12,548 nt of DNA from an uncultured Prevotellaceae bacterium (GTDB lineage Bacteria > Bacteroidota > Bacteroidia > Bacteroidales > Bacteroidaceae): positions 1 through 12,548 of the forward strand of contig CALGGJ010000028.1 of the NCBI GenBank assembly GCA_937915745.1, in the 5' to 3' direction. Both the position numbers and the translations under genes were made by a program. Of this stretch, positions 6,427-12,548 are shown piece after piece. Numbering within the stretch: the first letter of the stretch is position 1; every line of letters starts with the position of its first letter. The notes beneath the pieces were generated by a model. The model had not been told where the DNA came from and made no database searches. It worked only from the letters and a program-made list of their open reading frames with translations.

Positions 6427-6690
6427 ACCCAAACCGGTCATTAGACTGTTTCGCGCTTTGAAAACTTTCGAATAAATTCAGACGTTTCCTCGCCAAGGCA
6501 AAATGCAAGCACTTTGCTCTTCTGGCTTAACGAAAACGTTCTTTTTGGCATCTTTTTCACGGCCTTTCAGTCACGACTGCGTCGTGACAATCCGTGTGTT
6601 TTTTGGGAACCCCATTACTCCTTCAATGCCGCAAAAAACCTGCTCGAAAATAAACTTAAAATCATCTAAACGCTAATGACCGATTTGGGT
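6427..6690. mobile_element. 264-bp MITE-like element with 18-bp terminal inverted repeats
   Basis: ACCCAAACCGGTCATTAG (6427-6444) and CTAATGACCGATTTGGGT (6673-6690) are reverse complements except at one base. The inside contains further stems: GCCA/TGGC with GCAAA/TTTGC (6492-6526), AACG-AAAA-CGTT (6529-6540), and a perfect 8-bp hairpin, GTCACGAC, loop TGC, GTCGTGAC (6570-6588). There is no open frame of note. The last 80 bases resemble 9700-9780. The unit starts directly after the protease stop codon and lies between two convergent genes. No target-site duplication is evident, so it could equally be a structured RNA or terminator region rather than a transposed unit. Confidence 0.55.
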
Positions 6691-6710
6691 TAAAGGGGAG
6701 TCGTGTGGCG

Positions 6711-6761
6711 GCTGCAGGTGCCACATAAATGCTACAGGTGCCACATAAATGCTGCAGGTGC
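6711..6761. repeat. 20-bp tandem repeat, 2.5 copies
   Basis: The unit GCTGCAGGTGCCACATAAAT occurs at 6711-6730, again with one change (TACAGG) at 6731-6750, and partially at 6751-6761. It lies just beyond the 3' end of the minus-strand C1 peptidase gene, within its probable 3' untranslated region. Confidence 0.9.
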
Positions 6762-6766
6762 AAGAC

Positions 6767-7990
6767 TCAGAAACGGGCGTCGTTGCTTTGCTTCAGTTTC
6801 TTGGCTATGTCTTTTGGTATGGCGTTTTTGTTGACGAGGAAGTCCATGCACTTGGCTACGATGAAGTTCTCGGTCATGTACCATGTGCCTTTGTATTCGC
6901 CGGTCTCGCCCCACGAGTTTTTCACCATATACCACTTACGTCCGTTCTGGTCTTTGGCTATTCCGTAGATGAGCATACCGTGGTCGTCGGTAAGTTCCCA
7001 GTTGTCGTATTCTTTCTGGCGTTGCTCCTGTGTAGGAGTCATCTCGGGTGCTTCGAAACCCTTTGCCATCACCTCGCTGCGTCGTTGTGCGGCAGTGAGT
7101 CCGAGCCAGCGTGCCATGTCGGAGCCTTCGAGTCCTTGTTCAGGGTTTTCGTCGTAGAGGATGGCGAGTCCGTCGCGTGTGAATCCGGTCTCAGACACAT
7201 CCCCACCCCATGCCACGGTGTATCCGTTCATGATGGCATTGTCGATGACACGTGCCATCTCGTCGATTGGCAGGTTCCATGACCCGGGCTGGCGCCAGTT
7301 GTCTTGCACCTCGACAGGGAATTCCTCGTAGAACGGGTGGTGTGAGTATGACGTGATTGACACGTAGTCGTTCCAGTCGAGTCCGAGGCTTGCTGCAAAC
7401 GACTTAGGGTCGTAGGTCTTGCCTTGGTAGGTGAATGTCTCGGGGCATTTGCCGAGGTAAGCGTCGAGTATGCCTTGGAGTCCGTTCCTCCATGTGAGGC
7501 CTATGGTCTTGGATGTTGATTTGGCTATTGCATCGACATAGGGCTCCATGACAGCGAAGAACTCGCTGAAGTTGTTGAGCGTGTCGCCATACATGGTTCC
7601 CGGCAGCGGCATGGCTTCTTCAGGACAGATGCCGTAGTTTTTCAGGACATAGAGCACATCATAGGCCGAACCGCCCTGCGAGAACTGTGCGTCGCCGTGC
7701 ATACGTACCTTGACGATGGCGCGGTCCATATAGTTTTTGTTGCATACGAACATCTCGCACAAGTCGTAGGTCTTGCCACTCTTCTTGAGTATTTCGGCTT
7801 CGAAGAACGAGAGAGTCGAGTAGTTCCAGCACGTGCCCGAGCGCGACTGGTTTTTGACGCTTGTGATTGGTATCTCCTTCACGATGGTGAACTGTGGTTT
7901 CTTTGCTTCCTGGCGCTGAGTGCTGAATGTCTGCGCTGAGAGCGATGTTGCGAGTGCAACGAATACTCCGAGGATAAATGTTTTCTTCAT
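6767..7990 (-). CDS. Exported C1B family cysteine peptidase (aminopeptidase C / bleomycin hydrolase type)
   Basis: The 407-residue protein starts with a signal peptide, MKKTFILGVFVALATSLSAQ. The papain-like catalytic residues are all visible: Q48 and C54 in KNQSRSGTCWNYST, H337 in TDDHGMLIYG and N358 in VKNSWGETGEY. The wide insertion between cysteine and histidine, and the CNKNYMDRA and HPFYEEF segments, are those of the PepC/bleomycin hydrolase branch (C1B), whose members act as aminopeptidases in hexameric cages. The signal peptide places this one in the cell envelope, unlike cytoplasmic PepC, a form common in Bacteroidales. Its ATG is 21 bases after the stop of the M24 peptidase, so the two form an operon. 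It ends in NDARF and is full length. Confidence 0.9.
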   Translation of the reverse strand: MKKTFILGVFVALATSLSAQTFSTQRQEAKKPQFTIVKEIPITSVKNQSRSGTCWNYSTLSFFEAEILKKSGKTYDLCEMFVCNKNYMDRAIVKVRMHGDAQFSQGGSAYDVLYVLKNYGICPEEAMPLPGTMYGDTLNNFSEFFAVMEPYVDAIAKSTSKTIGLTWRNGLQGILDAYLGKCPETFTYQGKTYDPKSFAASLGLDWNDYVSITSYSHHPFYEEFPVEVQDNWRQPGSWNLPIDEMARVIDNAIMNGYTVAWGGDVSETGFTRDGLAILYDENPEQGLEGSDMARWLGLTAAQRRSEVMAKGFEAPEMTPTQEQRQKEYDNWELTDDHGMLIYGIAKDQNGRKWYMVKNSWGETGEYKGTWYMTENFIVAKCMDFLVNKNAIPKDIAKKLKQSNDARF

Positions 7991-8011
7991 TTGTCAGGTT
8001 GAGTTTTATGC

Positions 8012-9409
8012 TTATTGGTTGATAAATTCTTCTACGTCGTCGATGTGGTATGGTATCACGTCCTGGCCCAGTACGCGACATCCGTCGGTGGTGATGAGTA
8101 TGTCGTCTTCGAGGCGGATTCCTCCGAAGTCGCGGTAGGTGTCGAGGCGTTCATAGTTGATGAACTCGCGGTGTAGCCCTTCGGCCTTCCATTTGTCGAT
8201 GAGTGCCGGAATGAAGTATATGCCCGGCTCGTCGGTGAGCACCCATCCCGGTTGTATGCGACGGCCGCATCGCAGGCAGTCGGTGCCGAATTGTGAGGAC
8301 GGGCGTACTTCGTCGTCGAATCCCACATAGACTTGTCCCAGTCCTTCCATGTCGTGCACGTCCATGCCCATCATGTGGCCAAGGCCGTGTTGCAGGAACA
8401 TGGCATGTGCACCGGCCGAGACTGCATCGTCGGTGTTGCCTCGCATGAGTCCGAGGTCTTTGAGACGGTCGGTCATGAGGCGGCATACGTCGAGGTGCAT
8501 GTCCATCCACTTGAGGCCTGGGTGTGCGCGTTGTATGACGAGGTCGTGGCATGCCTCGACTATGGAGTATATGTCGCGTTGTTTCTGTGTGAACAGGCCG
8601 CTGACCGGTGTGACACGAGTGTTGTCGGAGCAATAGTTGCCCACGGTCTCGGCTCCTGCATCGCAGAGCAGGAGTCGTCCGGCCTCGAGTGGCCGCAGCG
8701 ACGGATCGCCATGGAATATCTCGCCATGCATGGTGACGATTGACAGGAACGACACCTTGCTGCCTCGGCTTGCAACGATGCCCTCCATCAGACCGGCCAG
8801 TTGTTTTTCGGTCACACCCGGACGGACAGCACGCATCACCGCCGTATGCATGTCGTAGCCTATGGCCATGGCCCGTTCAATCTCGGCTATCTCTTCGTCG
8901 GACTTCACTGCACGCATATCGACCACGGCCTTGATGAGCCTGACGGATGCAGCCTGGCGCACCTGCAGCGGATGGATGCCCATGAGGTCGCCTATCTGTA
9001 TCATGACGTCGTGGCGGCATGGGGGCAGAAACATAATCTCCCTTCCTGCCTGCCTTGCCTTGTCAACGAGTTGCTGCAGCTGAGACGTCGGTGCCGAATG
9101 TCCGACACCCACCTCGGCAGCGAGGTCGTGGATGGATGGCACGAAGCCGGTCCAGATGATGTCTTCGATGTCGATGTCGTCGCCGATGAGGCATTCGATG
9201 TCGTTGTCGATATCGATTACACCTACCAGCCCCTCCTGCGAGTGGCCGAAGTAGTAGAGGAACGAACTGTCCTGGCGGAACGTATAGGCATTGGCCGGAT
9301 AGTTGGCCGGAGCCTGGTTGTGTCCGAAGATGAGCACCAGACCGCTGCCCAGTTTCTGTTTCAGCGTCTGCCGGCGCTGTATGTACGTTTCTTTCGAGAA
9401 TGTAGTCAT
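8012..9409 (-). CDS. M24B family aminopeptidase P (Xaa-Pro aminopeptidase)
   Basis: The 465-residue protein removes N-terminal residues that precede proline, using two metal ions. The N-terminal domain (about 1-165) includes FRQDSSFLYYFGHSQEG, a signature of aminopeptidase P. The pita-bread domain has the metal ligands in order: D250 in LLLCDAGAE, the following D in YCSDNTR, H in LQHGLGHMMGMDVHD, E in LTDEPGIY and E in GGIRLEDD. No signal peptide is seen, so it should be cytoplasmic. It is the first gene of the minus operon with the exported C1B peptidase 21 bases downstream. A -7 element lies at 9441-9448, giving a short leader. Length and motifs are normal for bacterial PepP-like proteins. 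Confidence 0.93.
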   Translation of the reverse strand: MTTFSKETYIQRRQTLKQKLGSGLVLIFGHNQAPANYPANAYTFRQDSSFLYYFGHSQEGLVGVIDIDNDIECLIGDDIDIEDIIWTGFVPSIHDLAAEVGVGHSAPTSQLQQLVDKARQAGREIMFLPPCRHDVMIQIGDLMGIHPLQVRQAASVRLIKAVVDMRAVKSDEEIAEIERAMAIGYDMHTAVMRAVRPGVTEKQLAGLMEGIVASRGSKVSFLSIVTMHGEIFHGDPSLRPLEAGRLLLCDAGAETVGNYCSDNTRVTPVSGLFTQKQRDIYSIVEACHDLVIQRAHPGLKWMDMHLDVCRLMTDRLKDLGLMRGNTDDAVSAGAHAMFLQHGLGHMMGMDVHDMEGLGQVYVGFDDEVRPSSQFGTDCLRCGRRIQPGWVLTDEPGIYFIPALIDKWKAEGLHREFINYERLDTYRDFGGIRLEDDILITTDGCRVLGQDVIPYHIDDVEEFINQ

Positions 9410-9440
9410 AACACTAAGGTTTTACGTATGTATCCGGTTG

Positions 9441-9448
9441 CAAAGTTA
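9441..9448 (-). promoter_or_regulatory. -7 element for the peptidase operon
   Basis: On the minus strand this reads TAACTTTG, a full match to TAnnTTTG, 31 bases before the start codon of the M24 peptidase. The -33 element is not clear; a TTCGG lies about 15 bases upstream, slightly closer than usual. Confidence 0.6.
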
Positions 9449-9575
9449 GTAAATTATTTTATTCCGAACACTATCATCACGCCTTTTTTCGACAAATAAG
9501 GGTAAAACGCCGTGTAGCCCGACAGTGTTTCGTCTGTAACATATCATGCGCCGTGCGGCAAGTGGTGGGGAACGA

Positions 9576-9654
9576 GCGCGCAGTCGCAGAGCCGCGAGTG
9601 CGCAGTCGCAGAGCCGAGAGTGCACAGTCGCAGGGTCGAGAGTGCGCAGTCGCA
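9576..9654. repeat. 22-bp GC-rich tandem repeat, 3.6 copies
   Basis: Units start at 9576, 9598, 9620 and 9642, the last incomplete. The unit is GTGCGCAGTCGCAGAG followed by CCGAGA, with scattered substitutions. The core CAGTCGCA is the same in all four. A 4-bp stem TGCG-CAGT-CGCA can form in copies 2 and 4 but is broken in copy 3. Confidence 0.92.
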
Positions 9655-9699
9655 ACAAGACACGGAGCTGCACGGCCAAGCGTGTAACGAACCATACGG

Positions 9700-9780
9700 C
9701 CCCATTACCCCTTCAATGTCGTAAAAGACATGCCCGAAAAAACGTGAAATCATCAGAACGCCTATGAGCAATTTTGTATA
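9700..9780 (+). repeat. Dispersed repeat copy, related to 6610-6691
   Basis: By hand alignment, 35 of the first 41 bases match 6610-6650, beginning with CCCCATTAC and CTTCAATG. Similarity continues more weakly through AAATCATC and AACGC to the end. The terminal GACCGATTTGGGT of the other copy is degraded here to GAGCAATTTTGTAT. No left-end inverted motif was found upstream, so this is a partial copy. Confidence 0.75.
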
Positions 9781-9860
9781 AAACATGCGGTTTTCCGGGC
9801 TTTTCGTCGGTGGATATGTGTTTTTCTCCGAAAACGGAACCATCGCTCACATATTTTTCG

Positions 9861-9868
9861 TACCTTTG
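9861..9868 (+). promoter_or_regulatory. -7 element for the DUF4859-like protein gene
   Basis: TACCTTTG matches TAnnTTTG and lies 51 bases before the ATG at 9920, within an AT-rich leader. No convincing -33 motif is seen at the expected distance. Its position rules out translation from the in-frame ATG at 9785. Confidence 0.55.
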
Positions 9869-9919
9869 CCGAAAGATTACATTACATCTATATTTAATCA
9901 TTTAACACATAAAAAATCA

Positions 9920-12484
9920 ATGCGTATGAAAAAACTTATTACATCTTTGATGTTGACAGCACTTGTGCTCCTCCCTGCGAGCGTGAGGGCTCAATTCTCG
10001 GCCACAATCGAAGACGAGCCACGCACCGGCTGGTGTGACGGCCCTGCTGTTCAGTTCTCGTTCAGCGAGGTATGCAATCAGTTGGGATGCAGTCCCGACG
10101 ATCTCGACCAGGCACTCTACCAACGTGGACAAGATGCTATAGCCGCCAACGCAAAAAACTGGACAAACTCGTTTGCCGTGAACGAACTCTTCCAACTGCT
10201 TGACCCAAAGACAGGCGCTGCACAGTCTTACACCTTCTACAGCGAGCAATACGGCGGTTTCGAGATGGACAAAGACGGATACTTCGCATCGTGGAACAAC
10301 GGCTCGTCGTGGGGCGTATATATTCAGTACGAAGGATGGTCGATTGAAGACGACTACATCAACTTCATCGTCTGCCAAAACCCAACCAACCCACTCAGCA
10401 ACGGCGACGTGTGTCACGGTGTCGTGGCGATAGGCTGGAACGGAGCCCTGGCCACCTTCGACCTCACACTCAAAATGAAACGCGAGACGATAGACAAAGA
10501 GCCGGTGACCGACATTGACCAACTCGACATCGTGGGCGAATCAACCTATGAAGTGACACAATACCTGAAAGAAGACGAAGAATATCAATACTACTACGAC
10601 GACGTCGATTGGTTCTACCTCAGCACCAACGAGATTGCACCGGCACTGGGCATCGACGGAGAATACATGATGAAGATGTTTGGCGACATGATATTCGTCA
10701 AGACATGGGACTCGACCGCCGACTATTGGGGACAACTCACAGGCGAAGGCAAAGCCGTTCCGTCGCCAGGCTTCTACTTCGGCGGCGGCATCAAACTGAT
10801 TGACGACGAGGGCAACGAACAAGCCACCGACGAATGTGTCAACTCCGACGTATTCTCATCAAACTCAAAATTCTTCATCTGCAACATACGCTACTACTGG
10901 GACACCGGCAACTACAGTGAGTGGCTCCGATTCGGCATCGGCCAGACATACGGCGGCATGGAACCCGGCGAGACCGCACGCGGCGACATGTATATAGTAT
11001 ATGGCGACAAGGCATGGGTGGTACACTTCATCATGAACGTAGCCGACAACACACCAATCACCGACCTCGTCAACGTAGGCAGCGAGACATGGACCATAGC
11101 CGACCGCGACCCACGCAAGTCGTGGAACGAACTCGAGACACTCACCCTCGACCTCGACGCCATCGCACAGAAATTTACGGAAGTGGCAGGTTTTGACGTC
11201 ACACCGGCCGACTTCGTACTCACCGCATCGACCGATGCCGGCGGCACAACCACCAATTACACTGCCGACTACGATGACGAGACAGGACTCTGCGGATTCT
11301 GGTTTGACGAAGACGGCAACGCCCAGTCGTACGGCGACGGATGCTTCTACGTCAACTACATCCCACAGGAAAACCAGATGGTGCTGGGCAACAAGCCTGG
11401 ATACTTCGAAGGAGGTGAACAACTGACAGGCGGAATATACCTCGTGGTGGACGACGCATTCTACTACGAAGTTAAGATAGACCTCGGAATCATGAGTCCG
11501 GAATACACCGTCGAGACATGCGAAGTCGTTGAATACGACTGGATAGTGCAGCTGGTACCATCGGCCACATCCTGGGAAATAGGCACAACCGACATGCAAA
11601 ACATCGAAACGATGATAGACCTCGTTGGCGACGGCAAACTCTACGGCGTGAACTCGGCAGGCGAACTCACCACATCCTACTCGGTGAGCGAAGCCAACGG
11701 CGGCTCGACAGGAGGTGGATTCTGGATGAGTCCTGACAACGAAGACGGATATGCATACGCAGCATCATACAGCGGCACCGGCTCGTTCGCAATGTGGTAC
11801 TACCAAGGTACTACACACTGGTTCACCGTACCAAACTTCCGCAAACCGGGCGAAACATCAACCGCAGTGTTCTACATCTACAACTTCTGGGAAGGCAAGG
11901 CTGTGAAACTCAACACCACACTGAAATTCGTTGACCACATACTCGTCATCAACCCTGTGGCAACCGAAGAACTCACCGTCAACGCACGCAATGCCGACGG
12001 CGACGACCTCGACGAAGTGGAAATCAACCTCACACAATGCTGCGAGACACTGGGATGCACCGAAGCCGACCTGCTTGAAAAAGGTGTATGGATGGTGGTC
12101 GATGCCAACGGATACCTCACCGAAGCAACCGACGAGAACTTTGACGAAGTACAAGGATTCTACTTCAATGCCGAAGGACAAGCCATCGACAACTTCGACG
12201 ATGCAGTATTCACACTCGGCGTAGTTGACCAAGTGATGTTGCACTCAATGATTGTTGACGACGACAACCTAAACAACACATACCACACCACACTCTACCT
12301 CAGCTACAACAACAAGCTCTACGCATTCGACATCACCATAGGCGACACGGATGCCGACGCCATCAGCATGGTAGAAGTCAACGACGAGACAGCAGGCAAG
12401 ACCTACGACCTCAGCGGCCGCGAAGTACAGAACCCTGCCAAGGGGCTCTACATCAAGAACGGCAAAAAAGTACTGGTGAAGTGA
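9920..12484 (+). CDS. Secreted multi-module DUF4859-like protein
   Basis: The protein is 854 residues from ATG 9920 (ATG 9926 is two codons later and equally possible); the longer in-frame extension to 9785 crosses the promoter. A signal peptide, KKLITSLMLTALVLLPASVRAQ, spans about 4-25. The body seems to be five modules beginning near residues 40, 196, 380, 545 and 695. Four have a strand-helix opener: VQFSFSEVCNQLGCSPDDL, FYLSTNEIAPALGID, LTLDLDAIAQKFTEVAGFD and VEINLTQCCETLGCTEADL. All five have a GF-aromatic segment, such as CGFWFDEDGNAQ or QGFYFNAEGQAI. This resembles DUF4859, found in Bacteroidetes surface proteins. The linkers P-V/I-T-D recur near 196 and 380. The tail TYDLSGREVQNPAKGLYIKN plus GKKVLVK is the common Prevotella C-terminal form, possibly a type IX sorting-like signal. 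Ligand and function are unknown. Confidence 0.75.
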   Translation: MRMKKLITSLMLTALVLLPASVRAQFSATIEDEPRTGWCDGPAVQFSFSEVCNQLGCSPDDLDQALYQRGQDAIAANAKNWTNSFAVNELFQLLDPKTGAAQSYTFYSEQYGGFEMDKDGYFASWNNGSSWGVYIQYEGWSIEDDYINFIVCQNPTNPLSNGDVCHGVVAIGWNGALATFDLTLKMKRETIDKEPVTDIDQLDIVGESTYEVTQYLKEDEEYQYYYDDVDWFYLSTNEIAPALGIDGEYMMKMFGDMIFVKTWDSTADYWGQLTGEGKAVPSPGFYFGGGIKLIDDEGNEQATDECVNSDVFSSNSKFFICNIRYYWDTGNYSEWLRFGIGQTYGGMEPGETARGDMYIVYGDKAWVVHFIMNVADNTPITDLVNVGSETWTIADRDPRKSWNELETLTLDLDAIAQKFTEVAGFDVTPADFVLTASTDAGGTTTNYTADYDDETGLCGFWFDEDGNAQSYGDGCFYVNYIPQENQMVLGNKPGYFEGGEQLTGGIYLVVDDAFYYEVKIDLGIMSPEYTVETCEVVEYDWIVQLVPSATSWEIGTTDMQNIETMIDLVGDGKLYGVNSAGELTTSYSVSEANGGSTGGGFWMSPDNEDGYAYAASYSGTGSFAMWYYQGTTHWFTVPNFRKPGETSTAVFYIYNFWEGKAVKLNTTLKFVDHILVINPVATEELTVNARNADGDDLDEVEINLTQCCETLGCTEADLLEKGVWMVVDANGYLTEATDENFDEVQGFYFNAEGQAIDNFDDAVFTLGVVDQVMLHSMIVDDDNLNNTYHTTLYLSYNNKLYAFDITIGDTDADAISMVEVNDETAGKTYDLSGREVQNPAKGLYIKNGKKVLVK

Positions 12485-12500
12485 CAAGAGGCAACAAATC

Positions 12501-12544
12501 GAGTAGGAGGAAAATGAAGTAGTTTTCCTCCTACTTCATTTTCC
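12501..12544 (+). terminator. Two overlapping alternative hairpins after the DUF4859-like gene
   Basis: GTAGGAGGAAAA (12503-12514) pairs with TTTTCCTCCTAC (12523-12534), extendable by an A-T pair at 12502/12535. Alternatively GGAAAATGAAGTAG (12509-12522) pairs with CTACTTCATTTTCC (12531-12544). Both have 8-base loops, and they cannot coexist. The location 17 bases after the stop suggests a terminator, although the T tract after the first stem is interrupted (TTCATTTT). Confidence 0.6.
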
Positions 12545-12548
12545 GACC

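Larger units (their letters stand above)
9410..9919. other. 510-base non-coding gap between divergent genes
   Basis: The gap holds the promoter of the peptidase operon (minus), a 22-bp tandem repeat at 9576-9654, an 80-bp repeat copy at 9700-9780, and the promoter of the large secreted protein gene (plus). The open frames here are low-complexity translations of the tandem repeat, or an upstream extension of the large gene across its own promoter. I see no gene. Confidence 0.6.

Noticed and set aside
9785..9919. N-terminal extension of the DUF4859-like protein from ATG 9785
   Set aside because: It would be translated across the -7 element at 9861-9868 and would bury the signal peptide 48 residues inside the protein.
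10865..11599. Minus-strand 244-codon open frame across the DUF4859-like gene
   Set aside because: It is antisense to a clear coding sequence and has the unusual V, C, H and Y-rich composition typical of shadow frames here.

Overview
The window looks like a Bacteroidales chromosome, most likely a Prevotella-type organism of moderate GC content. The evidence is the set of -7 elements of the form TAnnTTTG upstream of genes, the near absence of Shine-Dalgarno sequences, and characteristic families: a Bacteroidetes-type PurM, a Tat-exported 4Fe-4S aldo/keto reductase, a DUF4859-type secreted protein ending in a glycine/lysine-rich tail, and a stand-alone helicase-associated domain protein. The genus is an inference from gene style; no rRNA or tRNA is present to confirm it.

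Layout. 1-167 is the 3' end of a WbuC-like cupin gene (+). 332-565 is a small helicase-associated domain protein (+). Bases 566-1026 are non-coding, between convergent genes, and hold a unit bounded by inverted repeats (616-869) and a very long hairpin followed by a T run. 1027-2905 (-) is a two-gene unit, aldo/keto reductase then a YbaK/ProX-like prolyl-tRNA editing protein, with a clear promoter at 2943-2974. The divergent + unit begins at 3183 with a DUF486 membrane protein. A 12-copy 18-bp tandem repeat follows, then purM (3826-4995), then an exported S8 protease (5008-6426). Bases 6427-6766 lie between convergent genes and hold a 264-bp element with 18-bp terminal inverted repeats plus a short 20-bp tandem repeat. 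6767-9409 (-) is an operon of two peptidases, an M24B aminopeptidase P followed by an exported C1B cysteine peptidase. Bases 9410-9919 are non-coding, between divergent genes, with two promoters, a 22-bp tandem repeat and an 80-bp relative of the 3' part of the 264-bp element. 9920-12484 (+) encodes an 854-residue secreted protein of about five DUF4859-like modules, followed by two overlapping, mutually exclusive hairpins.

Function. The genes are mostly housekeeping and peptide-handling functions: purine synthesis, proofreading of Ala-tRNAPro, and three peptidases that could together degrade proline-containing and other peptides. No defence island, CRISPR array or complete mobile element is visible. 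The most interesting material is intergenic: an array of twelve 18-bp units whose sequence variants preserve a small stem, and a family of short inverted-repeat-bounded elements, two of which lie between convergent gene pairs. The two leftmost genes also use G-ending codons much more than the rest, which suggests a compositional boundary between 566 and 1026.
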